A DNA stretch of 55,644 nucleotides from Paracoccaceae bacterium (GTDB taxonomy: Bacteria; Pseudomonadota; Alphaproteobacteria; Rhizobiales; Stappiaceae), in NCBI GenBank assembly GCA_002709505.1, contig PARB01000048.1, forward strand, positions 1 through 55,644, in the 5' to 3' direction. Position 1 is the first letter of the stretch; each line of letters opens with the position of its first letter. The notes beneath the pieces are model-generated. The model ran no database searches, had not been told where the DNA came from, and was given only the letters and a program-made list of their open reading frames with translations. A program made the position numbers and the translations under genes. Positions 20,345 to 29,024 of this stretch are shown piece after piece.

Positions 20345-21612
20345 GCGTCGCTTTCTCCCGGCAGATACAGGCTTTCGCGGCCAATTCTGTCGAGACAGAT
20401 CTCCGCCGTCCAGGGCAGCATCAGCGAGCCGCAGCGACTGTCGCGGTAAAGCCGCTCCAGGGGCAGGGTCTTCAGCATCGACTGTCCTCCGCAGGTGCGC
20501 ACGGCAAGCTGGCAGATCTCGTTGGCGTTTTCCATCACCGTATAATGCGCCGCCCAGGCGCGCATCATCTGCTCGCGCGAGGGATCGGGACCGGCTTCGG
20601 TGATCGCCTGGAACCACAGCGCCTTGGTCTGTTCCAGCATCAGCTGCATCTGGGCGACGCCCATCTGCTTCGTCGGGAACATCCGCCGCTTGACCGGGGG
20701 CAGGCCGGGCCATTCGCCGCGCAGATACTTGATGGTGAAATCATAGGCCGCCTGGGCGATGCCCATATAGGTCGGCGACAGCGTCATGAACATGTGCGGC
20801 CAGCGGCTTGCCGCCTGGTAGTAGATCCCGCGCGGCATCAGCTGCTCGTCGTCCGGCACGAAGACGTCCTTGAAGATCAGCGTGCGCGACACCGTCCCGC
20901 GCATGCCGAGCGGATCCCAGTCGCCGACCACCTCCACGCCCTCGGCCCGGGCCGGCACGGCGATATACATCGTGTCGCGGCGCGAGGGCTTCTCGCCTTC
21001 CTTCATCTCGCCGCAGAGAATGCCGTAATAGTCTGCATGACCCGACAGCGAGGCGAAGATCTTCTTGCCGTTGATCAGCCAGCCGCCGTCGACCTGTTTC
21101 GCGCTGGTGGAAAAGGGGGCAGCACCTGCCGCCGCCGCGCCGCCTTCGGAAAACGGCTGCGAGTAGATCGCCCCGTCGTCGAGAATACGCGCATAGTGGC
21201 GCGCCCTGCGCTCCAGGTGGAGCTCGCGCTCGGCCGCGCTCATGTCGAGATCGTCGGTCAGCGCGCCGGTCCACAGGCAGGAGCAGACATGCATGTTCCA
21301 GGTCAGCGCGGTGGCGCCGCAATAGCGGCCGATCTCCGCCGCCGTCATCATATAGGCGCGAAACGGCGCGCCATGGCCGCCGTTTTCCTTCGGCACGCAG
21401 ATGCCGAGCAGACCGGCCTCATGCATGTCGCGATAATTCTGCGTCGGAAAGGTCGCCTCGCGGTCGTATTGCTCCGCCCGCGGCGCGAACCGCGTACGGG
21501 CGACCCGGCGTGCCAGGCTCGTCAGTTCGGCTTCCTGTTCGGTGAGACGGAACGCCGCCGGATCGAAGATCGGCCGGTCGATGTCCGTTGCATCAAGGTC
21601 GGCGATGGTCAT
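20341..21612 (-). CDS. Acyl-CoA dehydrogenase-fold flavoprotein lacking the catalytic glutamate
   Basis: A 423-residue member of the acyl-CoA dehydrogenase superfamily: N-terminal helices with GICVPKENGGHGAPF, a central beta domain (WLINGKKIFASLSGHADYY, DWDPLGMRGTVSRTLIFKDVFVP cut into parts), and C-terminal helices with MENANEICQLAVRTCGG. In ordinary acyl-CoA dehydrogenases the segment near the C-terminus reads IYEGTS with the catalytic Glu. Here the same place reads SLMLPWTAEICLDRIGR, with Pro instead, and no Glu is seen at the alternative helix-G position (SRWPHMFMTLSPTYMG). It may therefore be a reduced-flavin-dependent (group D) monooxygenase served by the flavin reductase at 23621, or another atypical member. 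I choose the ATG at 21612, since the upstream 28 residues are basic and unlike the family. Confidence 0.82.
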   Translation of the reverse strand: MTIADLDATDIDRPIFDPAAFRLTEQEAELTSLARRVARTRFAPRAEQYDREATFPTQNYRDMHEAGLLGICVPKENGGHGAPFRAYMMTAAEIGRYCGATALTWNMHVCSCLWTGALTDDLDMSAAERELHLERRARHYARILDDGAIYSQPFSEGGAAAAGAAPFSTSAKQVDGGWLINGKKIFASLSGHADYYGILCGEMKEGEKPSRRDTMYIAVPARAEGVEVVGDWDPLGMRGTVSRTLIFKDVFVPDDEQLMPRGIYYQAASRWPHMFMTLSPTYMGIAQAAYDFTIKYLRGEWPGLPPVKRRMFPTKQMGVAQMQLMLEQTKALWFQAITEAGPDPSREQMMRAWAAHYTVMENANEICQLAVRTCGGQSMLKTLPLERLYRDSRCGSLMLPWTAEICLDRIGRESLYLPGESDA

Positions 21613-21638
21613 GAAGCGGGTCCTCTCTGGCCGTTTTC

Positions 21639-22415
21639 TTATCTGGGCGTGTCTTTCAGGAAGCTGCGGATCTCTCCGGTGAATTCGTCCGGGCATTCCA
21701 GCGGCGCGAGATGTCCGATGCCTGCAAGCTCGACGAAACGCGCGGCCGGGATCTTCTCCGCCATCCGCCGCATGGTGGGTGCGGGCGCATTGCGGTCCTC
21801 GCCGCCGGCGATCAGGAGAACCGGCACCGGGATTCTGGAAAGCGCCTCGCGCTCGTCGAAGGTGGCAAGACAGCGGATCGCGGCGCGATAGGTCGCCTCG
21901 GGCACCCCGGACATTGCCGCGCGCGCCTGATCGGCGGCCTCCGGCACCGCCCGCGACCCGACGAGACCCGGCACGAATTCCGCCGCAAGCTCCGGCATGC
22001 GGCGCCCGGCATCAAGCGGCGCGAGGCGATCGGCGACGAACTGCTTCTGGAAGCTGCCGTCGCGGCTGCCGAAAGCGGCCGTCGTTGCCGACAGCACCAG
22101 CGTGCGCACGCGCTCCGGATGACGGGCGACGAAGGCCTGCGCCAGCATGCCGCCGATGGAATGGCCGACAAGGTCGACGCGGGCGAGATGCAACCGGTCG
22201 AGGAAGGCGAGAAGCGCGGCGCTCAGCCCCTCGAAGGTCATCTCGCCGTCAAGGTCGTGACCGCCGTAGCCCGGCAGGTTCCAGCCGATCGCGTCGCAGC
22301 TGCGGCCGAGCGCGGCAATCTGCGGCGCGAACATCTCCGCCCCCGCGCCGATCCCGTGCAGGAACACGACCGCGCGCGCGCCCCCCGTTGCGCGCAGGTG
22401 ATCGCCGCCCCTCAC
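21639..22415 (-). CDS. Alpha/beta hydrolase
   Basis: A 258-residue serine hydrolase with HGIGAG (oxyanion loop), the nucleophile elbow GHSIGG (Ser86), Asp207 in GGEDRNAP and His235 in GIGHLAPLE, i.e. a complete triad. The GTG start at 22415 overlaps the stop of the upstream dioxygenase gene, so the two are coupled. In nicotinate-type pathways the enzyme after the NicX ring dioxygenase is an alpha/beta hydrolase (N-formylmaleamate deformylase, NicD). By position this one could do that step, but overall it also looks like generic enol-lactonase-type hydrolases, so the substrate is open. Confidence 0.88.
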   Translation of the reverse strand: MRGGDHLRATGGARAVVFLHGIGAGAEMFAPQIAALGRSCDAIGWNLPGYGGHDLDGEMTFEGLSAALLAFLDRLHLARVDLVGHSIGGMLAQAFVARHPERVRTLVLSATTAAFGSRDGSFQKQFVADRLAPLDAGRRMPELAAEFVPGLVGSRAVPEAADQARAAMSGVPEATYRAAIRCLATFDEREALSRIPVPVLLIAGGEDRNAPAPTMRRMAEKIPAARFVELAGIGHLAPLECPDEFTGEIRSFLKDTPR

Positions 22416-23458
22416 CGCAGCGCCTCGATCAGCTCGCCGTCGACGACAACCGCCTCGCCGTCGAGCGAGATGGTGCAGCCGCGCACCGGAATGTCGAAAT
22501 GCCCCTTGGTGAACCGGCCGGCGAACTCGTTGGCACCGGTGGAGAACAAGAAGTTGCCGGAATAGGCCCGGACTTCCGTGCCATTGGTCTCGCGCTGGTC
22601 GTACATGGCGAGCGCCTCGTAGCGCGCCGCCGCGTTCATGCCGAAGCCGACGTGGCTGACCGCATAGGCCTCGCGGTCGCCCCAGGCCGCCAGATAGCGG
22701 CGGGTCAGCTCGACATCCGTTCCGTGACCGTCGATCGCGGTGACATAGTCATCGACGATGGTCAGCCGGACCGGGCTTTCCAGATAGCGCTTGAAGGTGA
22801 GGTTCACATCGCCCGCATCAAGCACCAGCGTGCCGTTGACACTGCCGGCCTTCGGGAAACTGACGACGAGGCCAGCCGGCCAGTGGGCAACGCTGCCGGG
22901 CCGGTCGCACCAGCCCCAGATCCCGACGGTGGAGGCGCCCTCCATCGCCACGGAAAGATCGGTTCCCGCTTTCGAGGTCACCGTCATCGCCGACGCGCCG
23001 CGGATGCGGGCGACCGCGTCGCGCACCCGGTCCTTGTCGCGCTCCTGCGGCAACAGCCGTTCCAGGGCATCCGGATGCTCGTTGGAAATCATCAGAACCC
23101 GCGCGCCATCGGCGATGATGCGCGGGAGTTCGGGCGCATGCAGAAGACCCTCGACGGTGAGATCGACCACCAGCCCGCTTGCGGCAAGCGCGGTAACCGC
23201 AGCGTCCTGGCCGCCGAGCGCGGCGGAGGCGCCGGTGGAGCGCACCGGCACGGGCGCATCCTGCGGCGGCGTCGGCACCACGATATGGAACACCGTCGCC
23301 CCGAGGCGCTGCAGCGCAAGCTCCGCGATATGGACGTTGAGAGGGCGGGACTGGGTTTCCGACAAGAGCGCGACCGTCTCGCCCTTCGTCACCTTGCAGA
23401 GAGCGAAGACCCGCTCGAAGGCGTCGATCCATTTGCCCTCGATCCGATCGGCAAGCAT
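22412..23458 (-). CDS. NicX-family dioxygenase (2,5-dihydroxypyridine 5,6-dioxygenase-like)
   Basis: A 348-residue protein resembling Pseudomonas NicX, the non-haem Fe(II) enzyme that cleaves the ring of 2,5-dihydroxypyridine. Shared segments recalled from the family are TSKAGTDLSV, GTLVLDAGDVNL, SHVGFGM, AYSGNFLFSTG and HFDIPVRGC. The NicX iron ligands (His265, His318, Asp320 in P. putida) correspond to His269, His320 and Asp322, so the active site looks intact. Other members of this superfamily are M29-like metallopeptidases, but the matching blocks favour a dioxygenase. I choose the ATG at 23458 behind GGGAGGG; a GTG two codons earlier is possible. First gene of the minus-strand operon. 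Confidence 0.82.
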   Translation of the reverse strand: MLADRIEGKWIDAFERVFALCKVTKGETVALLSETQSRPLNVHIAELALQRLGATVFHIVVPTPPQDAPVPVRSTGASAALGGQDAAVTALAASGLVVDLTVEGLLHAPELPRIIADGARVLMISNEHPDALERLLPQERDKDRVRDAVARIRGASAMTVTSKAGTDLSVAMEGASTVGIWGWCDRPGSVAHWPAGLVVSFPKAGSVNGTLVLDAGDVNLTFKRYLESPVRLTIVDDYVTAIDGHGTDVELTRRYLAAWGDREAYAVSHVGFGMNAAARYEALAMYDQRETNGTEVRAYSGNFLFSTGANEFAGRFTKGHFDIPVRGCTISLDGEAVVVDGELIEALR

Positions 23459-23620
23459 GCACACCCTCCCGAATGTTGTTCCTGGTCGTGCATTTACGCA
23501 GGAACCGAAAAGAACTTGGAGGATCGTAGCAATATCGTTATTATATGAAAAGGAATATTTTATGGGTTAAACCGATATCCGGGATTCAGACAGAACCGCG
23601 ATCAGACAGGGGGCCACGCC
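23459..23620. promoter_or_regulatory. Divergent promoter region of the NicX-like locus
   Basis: This 162-bp gap between the dioxygenase operon and the flavin reductase contains a patch (about 23530-23575) far richer in A+T than its surroundings. Within it is an imperfect inverted repeat, ATAT-N7-ATAT (23532-23546), and ATATCG/CGATAT arms at 23532-23537 and 23573-23578. It is the natural site for control by the MarR protein at 24109. Confidence 0.55.
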
Positions 23621-24112
23621 ATGATGACCCACCACCGGGACTTTCGGGCGGCGCTGGGCCGCTTCGCAACCGGCGTGACCATCGTCACCACGCTCGACGG
23701 TGACGGCCGTCCGGTCGGGCTGACGGCGAATTCCTTCAATTCCGTCTCCCTCGATCCGCCGATGGTGCTGTGGAGCCTGGCGCGGACCTCGCGCAATCTC
23801 GCGATCTTCGAACGCGCGACCCATTACGCGATCAACGTGCTCGCCTCCGACCAGCGCGCCCTGTCCGACCGCTTCGCCCGGCCGGTGGAGAACCGCTTCG
23901 CCGGCGTCGACTGGCGCGCCGGCCTCGGCGGCGTTCCGGTCCTTGACGGCGTGACCGCCGTCTTTGAATGCAGCCACGCGACACGGGTCCAGGGCGGCGA
24001 CCACATCGTCTTTCTGGGACAGGTGGAAGCCTTCGACGCCCGCGACCGGGAGCCGCTTCTCTACCACGGCGGACGCTATGCGACGCCGTGCTACGCGCCG
24101 GCCCTGCCATGA
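23621..24112 (+). CDS. Flavin reductase (HpaC/two-component monooxygenase reductase type)
   Basis: A 163-residue FMN/FAD:NAD(P)H oxidoreductase of the flavin_reduct family. Typical segments: ALGRFATGVTIVTT, GLTANSFNSVSLDPP (flavin binding), NVLASDQRALSDRFA, GDHIVFLGQVE and the terminal LLYHGGRYA. Such proteins supply reduced flavin to a separate oxygenase. The only obvious flavin-using partner nearby is the atypical acyl-CoA-dehydrogenase-fold protein at 20341-21612. It is divergent from the catabolic operon and its stop overlaps the ATG of the MarR gene. Confidence 0.9.
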   Translation: MMTHHRDFRAALGRFATGVTIVTTLDGDGRPVGLTANSFNSVSLDPPMVLWSLARTSRNLAIFERATHYAINVLASDQRALSDRFARPVENRFAGVDWRAGLGGVPVLDGVTAVFECSHATRVQGGDHIVFLGQVEAFDARDREPLLYHGGRYATPCYAPALP

Positions 24113-24546
24113 GCGGGTCGGGGCGCTTCGTCGATGGCTATCTGCTCTATCTGCTGGCCCGCGCCTCCAGCGTCGCCAGCGCGGAGTTTCACCAGCAGGT
24201 GCGCGCGCAGGGCGTGTCCATCTCTGTCTGGCGCATCCTCGCCTCGCTGAAGGGGACCGACCAGGGCCTGACCGTCGGAGAACTGGCGCGCAGCTGCCTC
24301 GCCAACCAGCCGGCGATCTCCAAGACCGTCGACAAGCTCGTCGACCAGGGACTGCTGGAGCGCCATGCCGACACGGAAGACCGACGCCGGGTCTGGGTCC
24401 GCCTGACGCCTGCGGGCGAGCAGCGCGTCGATTCCTTGATTGCCCGCGCGATGGACCACCAGGCGCGCCTGCTCGACGCGCTTGGACCGGAAAACGCGGA
24501 CATCCTGAAAGCCGCCCTCACGCAGCTGATCGACCGCGCGCCCTGA
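24109..24546 (+). CDS. MarR family transcriptional regulator
   Basis: A 145-residue winged-helix regulator: LTVGELARSCLANQPAISKT is the recognition HTH, followed by VDKLVDQGLLERHAD and the wing TEDRRRVWVRLTPAG. MarR proteins usually repress a divergent catabolic operon and are released by an aromatic ligand; NicR of the nicotinate pathway is of this family. The ATG at 24109 overlaps the flavin reductase stop (ATGA). It most likely controls both arms of the locus from the 23459-23620 region. Confidence 0.92.
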   Translation: MSGSGRFVDGYLLYLLARASSVASAEFHQQVRAQGVSISVWRILASLKGTDQGLTVGELARSCLANQPAISKTVDKLVDQGLLERHADTEDRRRVWVRLTPAGEQRVDSLIARAMDHQARLLDALGPENADILKAALTQLIDRAP

Positions 24547-24889
24547 TCGGCGGTTTCCGCCAGGACCGGCTCCTCCGCAGTAACCCGCATTAACCGAATG
24601 TCTCGGTTCGCCTGCCTTTCGCTTGGTTGTATGGTCCGGCCAAGATGGCAGCGCACGAATAACGTGTGGCCGTCATTGACCGGGGCGGCGGATTGCGCCG
24701 CACCGGAACGCATCGGACAAGATCGGCGATCGGGAAAGCCGGACAGACCGGGAGGACCGCGGGACGGCCGACATCGCGTCGGGCGAGCCCTCGGGCGATG
24801 CCGCGCGGCACGGGCCACGCGACACTCGTGGCCGTCTTTCCCCGCTCCGGTCGCGGATGCGGTCGCGAAGGAATTGTGGAGGAAATCGC
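24547..24889. promoter_or_regulatory. Non-coding region upstream of the DUF4212/symporter genes
   Basis: 343 bp without a believable gene. It should carry the promoter of the DUF4212-symporter operon. An imperfect hairpin is possible around 24622-24646 (CTTGG...CCAAG). Nothing else stands out. Confidence 0.35.
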
Positions 24890-25156
24890 ATGAGCAACGA
24901 AAACGCTACGGAGGCGGGCAAGGCCTACTGGAAGGCCAACCTCGCCCTGATCCGCAACAGCCTGATCATCTGGGCACTGTCGTCCTTCGGCATGGGCATC
25001 CTGTTCCGCCCGCTGCTTTCGGGCATCAAGGTCGGCGGAACCGACCTGGGCTTCTGGTTCGCCCAGCAGGGATCGATCCTGGTCTTTCTGGTTCTGATCT
25101 TCTTTTACGCTTGGCGCATGAACAAGCTCGACCGCCAGTTCGGCGTCGAGGAATAA
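24890..25156 (+). CDS. DUF4212 protein, small partner of solute:sodium symporter
   Basis: An 88-residue membrane protein with two hydrophobic helices (about residues 22-42 and 56-76) separated by a short loop. The opening KAYWKANLALIRNSLIIWA and the ending FYAWRMNKLDRQFGVEE are typical of DUF4212, which is almost always found next to an SSS-family symporter and is taken to be its small subunit. The ATG at 24890 follows GGAGGAAATCGC. The symporter gene starts 18 bp after the stop. Confidence 0.93.
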   Translation: MSNENATEAGKAYWKANLALIRNSLIIWALSSFGMGILFRPLLSGIKVGGTDLGFWFAQQGSILVFLVLIFFYAWRMNKLDRQFGVEE

Positions 25157-25174
25157 GCCCGGGAGGCCTGATCG

Positions 25175-26950
25175 ATGGATCAAACAACACTCAATTACAT
25201 CGTCGTGGGGCTGTCCTTTGCGCTCTACTTCGGTATCGCCATCTGGGCACGCGCCGGGTCGACCGGCGAGTTCTACGCGGCCGGCCGCGGCGTTCCGCCG
25301 GTGATGAACGGCATGGCCACGGCGGCCGACTGGATGTCGGCGGCGTCCTTCATCTCCATGGCCGGCCTGATCGCCTTCACCGGCTATGACAACTCGACCT
25401 TCCTGATGGGCTGGACCGGCGGCTACGTGCTTCTTGCCATGCTGCTTGCTCCCTATCTGCGCAAGTTCGGCAAATACACGGTGCCGGAGTTCATCGGCGA
25501 CCGCTTCTATTCGCAGACCGCCCGCATCGTCGCCGTGATCTGCCTGATCGTCGCCTCGATCACCTATGTCATCGGCCAGATGACCGGCGTCGGCGTGACC
25601 TTCGCCCGCTTCCTCGAGGTGGATGTGACCACCGGTCTTCTGATCGGCTCGGCGGTCGTCTTCGTCTATGCGGTGCTGGGCGGCATGAAGGGCATCACCT
25701 ACACCCAGGTCGCCCAGTATGTCGTTCTGATCACGGCCTACACGATCCCGGCGATCTTCATCTCGCTCGCCCTGACCGGCAACGCGATCCCCTCGCTCGG
25801 CCTGTTCTCCGAGCACACGGCCTCCGGCATGCCACTTCTGGAAAAGCTCGACCAGATCGTCACCGATCTCGGTTTCGCCAGCTACACCGGCCACCATTCC
25901 AACACGCTGAACATGGTGCTCTTCACCATGTCGCTGATGATCGGCACCGCGGGTCTTCCGCATGTCATCATCCGCTTCTTCACCGTGCCGAAGGTCGCCG
26001 ACGCGCGCTGGTCCGCCGGTTGGGCGCTGGTCTTCATCGCGCTGCTCTACCTGACGGCCCCGGCGGTCGGCGCCATGGCCCGCCTCAACATCATGGACAC
26101 GATCCAGATCGGCGAGGTCGGTGCACCGGAAGGCAATCTCGCCTATGAGAACCGGCCGCAGTGGTTCAAGAACTGGGAGCAGACCGGGCTTCTCAACTTC
26201 GAGGACAAGAACGGCGACGGCCGCATCCAGTTCTACAACGACAAGAACGCCGACTTCGCCGCCAAGGCGCAGGAGTTCGGCTGGAACGGCAACGAACTGG
26301 ACGTCAACCGCGACATCCTCGTGCTGGCCAATCCGGAAATCGCGCAGCTTCCGGGCTGGGTGATCGCGCTCGTCGCCGCCGGCGGTCTCGCCGCCGCGCT
26401 GTCGACCGCTGCCGGCCTGCTGCTCGCCATTTCCTCGGCAATCTCGCACGACCTGATCAAGTCGGTGTTCAACCCGGGCATCTCGGAAAAGGGCGAGCTG
26501 CTTGCCGCCCGCCTCGCGATGACCGGCGCGATCATCGTCGCCACCTGGCTCGGCCTCAATCCTCCGGGCTTCGCCGCCCAGACGGTGGCGCTTGCCTTCG
26601 GTCTTGCCGCGGCGTCGATCTTCCCGGCGCTGATGATGGGCATCTTCTCCAAGCGGGTGAACTCAACAGGTGCCATCTTCGGCATGCTGACGGGCCTGAT
26701 CCTCACGGTCGGCTACGTGTTCACCTATCTGGGCATGTTCTTCATTCCGGGCACCAACCTGCTGCCGAACACGCCGGACGCCTGGCTCTTCGGCATCTCC
26801 CCGGCCTCCTTCGGCACCATCGGCGCGATCTTCAACTTCGCGGTCGCCTATCTGGTGTCGATGCAGACGGCGGAGCCGCCGCAGGAGATCCAGGACCTGG
26901 TGGAATCCGTGCGTATCCCGCGCGGCGCCGGTGCCGCCGTCGACCACTGA
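25175..26950 (+). CDS. Sodium:solute symporter, ActP-like large subunit with EF-hand-like loop
   Basis: A 591-residue SSS-family transporter with about 13 membrane helices; YAAGRGVPPVMNGMATAADWMSAASF is the family block near the N-terminus (residues about 30-55), and GYVLLAMLLAPYLRKFGKYTVPEF follows. It belongs to the group annotated as cation/acetate or VC_2705-type symporters. Between two helices a hydrophilic stretch of about 60 residues carries DKNGDGRI (344-351), which fits an EF-hand/dockerin-type calcium loop. Substrate is probably a short monocarboxylate. It forms one unit with DUF4212 before it and the cNMP/CBS/DUF294 regulator after it. Confidence 0.92.
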   Translation: MDQTTLNYIVVGLSFALYFGIAIWARAGSTGEFYAAGRGVPPVMNGMATAADWMSAASFISMAGLIAFTGYDNSTFLMGWTGGYVLLAMLLAPYLRKFGKYTVPEFIGDRFYSQTARIVAVICLIVASITYVIGQMTGVGVTFARFLEVDVTTGLLIGSAVVFVYAVLGGMKGITYTQVAQYVVLITAYTIPAIFISLALTGNAIPSLGLFSEHTASGMPLLEKLDQIVTDLGFASYTGHHSNTLNMVLFTMSLMIGTAGLPHVIIRFFTVPKVADARWSAGWALVFIALLYLTAPAVGAMARLNIMDTIQIGEVGAPEGNLAYENRPQWFKNWEQTGLLNFEDKNGDGRIQFYNDKNADFAAKAQEFGWNGNELDVNRDILVLANPEIAQLPGWVIALVAAGGLAAALSTAAGLLLAISSAISHDLIKSVFNPGISEKGELLAARLAMTGAIIVATWLGLNPPGFAAQTVALAFGLAAASIFPALMMGIFSKRVNSTGAIFGMLTGLILTVGYVFTYLGMFFIPGTNLLPNTPDAWLFGISPASFGTIGAIFNFAVAYLVSMQTAEPPQEIQDLVESVRIPRGAGAAVDH

Positions 26951-26972
26951 CGGCACGGCCCAGCCACAAGAT

Positions 26973-27004
26973 CGACCCCCGCCCACGGGCGGGGGTCGTG
27001 TTTT
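26973..27004 (+). terminator. Strong intrinsic terminator after the symporter gene
   Basis: An 11-bp perfect GC-rich stem (CGACCCCCGCC / GGCGGGGGTCG) with a 4-nt loop, followed by TGTTTT. It separates the symporter from the regulator gene, although partial read-through is possible. Confidence 0.85.
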
Positions 27005-27044
27005 CGCCAATCGCCCCCGTGCGATCCTGCGGATAAGGTGAGCC

Positions 27045-28892
27045 ATGACCCTCGACACAGCCTCCCTGACCGCCTTTTTCTCCCGACATCACCCCTTCGA
27101 TCTGCTGCCGGCGCCGGATCTCGCAACCCTTGCGGAGACCGCAGAGCAGCAAACGCTTGCGCCCGGCGGCACCCTCTTTGCCATTGGCGACAGGCTCACC
27201 CGCATCCACGTTGTGGAAAGCGGCGAGGTCGACCTGCTTTCGCCGCAAGGCGATCTAGTGGCGCGCGCCGCCGGCGGCGAGATCCTCGGCGCCAAGACGC
27301 TGCTGCGCGACGGCACCGCCAGCCTGCGCGCGGCCAGCGACACGGGCGCGCGGCTGATCGCGGTCCCCGAGGCCGTCTTTCGCGACCTGCTGGCGCGTCA
27401 TCCGCGCTTCGACGCCTTCTTCGACCGGCTCCGCGACACCCCGAGACGCAAGCCCGCCCCGGCCGGAAACGGCGCGGGTGCAGCCCTCGTCTCCGCCGAG
27501 CTGCGCGACATCATGACCGCCGATCCGCTGATGCTCGCCGAGACCACGAGCGCGCGCGAGGCCGCCCGCGCGATGGCGGACAGGAATATCTCCTGCGTGC
27601 TCGTCGGCAAGGACGCGGTGCTGTCGGGCATCGTCACCACCGGCGACCTGACCGCGCGCGTTCTGGCGGAGGGGCGCGATCCCGACGTGCCGCTGTCGCA
27701 GGTCATGACGTCGGATCCCGCCGCCCTTGCTCCCGGCGCGCTGCTGCTCGACGCGCTGATGCTGATGAGCCGGAAGGGGATCGGCCACCTGCCGGTCTGC
27801 GAGGACGGGCGGGCGGTCGGCATCGTCACCCGCACCAATCTGGTGCGCCACCAGTCGCTCTCCGCCGTCTCGCTGATCTCCGACATCGCCCGCCACGACA
27901 CGCTCGACGCGCTCGCCGCGACGGTGGCGCAGGTGCCGCAGCTGCTCGCCCAGCTCGTCGGTCTCGGCGTCGAGGCCTATCGCATCGGCCACATGATCAG
28001 CAGCATCACCGATGCGCTGACCCGACGGCTGATCGAGCTCGCGCAGGCCGAGCTCGGCCCCGCGCCCGTGCCCTGGCTGTGGCTCGCCTGCGGATCTCAG
28101 GGACGGCGCGAACAGACCGGCGTGTCGGACCAGGACAATTGCCTGATCCTCGACGACGCCTACGACGAGGCGCAGCATGGCAAATGGTTCGCCGACTTCG
28201 CCAAACGCGTCTCCGACGGTCTGCACGCCTGCGGCTACGTCTATTGTCCGGGCGAGATGATGGCGACCAATCCGCGCTGGCGGCAGCCGGCGAAGGTGTG
28301 GAAGAGCTATTTCGAGGGCTGGATCGCCACCCCCGACCCAATGGCACAGATGCTCGCCAGCGTGATGTTCGACCTGCGCCCGATCGACGGCGACAGCGCG
28401 CTTTATTCCGGCATGCAGCGCCGCACGCTGGATCTCGCGCGCCGCAACTCGATCTTTCGCGCGCATATGACCGCCAATTCGCTGAAACACACGCCGCCGC
28501 TCGGCCTGTTCCGCGGTTTCGCCCTGATCCGCTCGGGCGAGCACAAGGACACGCTCGATCTCAAGCACAGCGGCGTCGTTCCGATCGTCGACCTTGCCCG
28601 TCTCTACGCGCTGGAAGGCGGACTGGAGCCGGTCAACACGCGCGAACGGCTGATCACCGCGCGCGAGGCCGGAACGCTGAGCGCGTCGGGCGGCGGCGAT
28701 CTGATCGATGCCTACGACCTGATCTCCAACATCCGCCTCGCCCATCAGGCCAGACAGGTGCGCGAGGGGCAAAAGCCCGACAACTTCATGGCCCCGGCGA
28801 CCCTCTCGGCGCTGGAACGCAACCACCTCAAGGACGCCTTCGGCGTGATCAAGACGCTTCAGTCGGCCATCGGCCACGGCCGCGCGCTGTGA
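27045..28892 (+). CDS. cNMP-binding/CBS/DUF294 nucleotidyltransferase-like regulator
   Basis: A 615-residue cytoplasmic protein with four parts: a cyclic-nucleotide-binding domain (about 18-120, GEVDLLSPQGDLVARAAGGEILG), a CBS pair (about 150-272, LRDIMTADPLMLAETT and DVPLSQVMTSDPAAL), a DUF294 nucleotidyltransferase-like domain with GSQGRREQTGVSDQDNC (about 350-368), and a C-terminal helical DUF294_C domain. The G-S-x-G-R-x-E...D-x-D pattern is that of GlnD/GlnE-type transferases. This architecture often accompanies DUF4212/SSS transporters and may regulate them, by nucleotidylation or nucleotide sensing. That is established as gene linkage only. Confidence 0.92.
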   Translation: MTLDTASLTAFFSRHHPFDLLPAPDLATLAETAEQQTLAPGGTLFAIGDRLTRIHVVESGEVDLLSPQGDLVARAAGGEILGAKTLLRDGTASLRAASDTGARLIAVPEAVFRDLLARHPRFDAFFDRLRDTPRRKPAPAGNGAGAALVSAELRDIMTADPLMLAETTSAREAARAMADRNISCVLVGKDAVLSGIVTTGDLTARVLAEGRDPDVPLSQVMTSDPAALAPGALLLDALMLMSRKGIGHLPVCEDGRAVGIVTRTNLVRHQSLSAVSLISDIARHDTLDALAATVAQVPQLLAQLVGLGVEAYRIGHMISSITDALTRRLIELAQAELGPAPVPWLWLACGSQGRREQTGVSDQDNCLILDDAYDEAQHGKWFADFAKRVSDGLHACGYVYCPGEMMATNPRWRQPAKVWKSYFEGWIATPDPMAQMLASVMFDLRPIDGDSALYSGMQRRTLDLARRNSIFRAHMTANSLKHTPPLGLFRGFALIRSGEHKDTLDLKHSGVVPIVDLARLYALEGGLEPVNTRERLITAREAGTLSASGGGDLIDAYDLISNIRLAHQARQVREGQKPDNFMAPATLSALERNHLKDAFGVIKTLQSAIGHGRAL

Positions 28893-29024
28893 CGATTGCC
28901 GCCGGCACCGCTTGCAAGGCGTCTGGATCGCGGCGAAGGTCGGTGTGAGGAATTCCCGTCCCGCGATCGGAACCGTACCTTCGGAACGCCGGGCACCATC
29001 CGCATTACGAAAGACACGCGCTTC

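Noticed and set aside
24590..26449. 619-codon minus-strand frame opposite the symporter
   Set aside because: Low-complexity charged composition and antisense to a conserved transporter.
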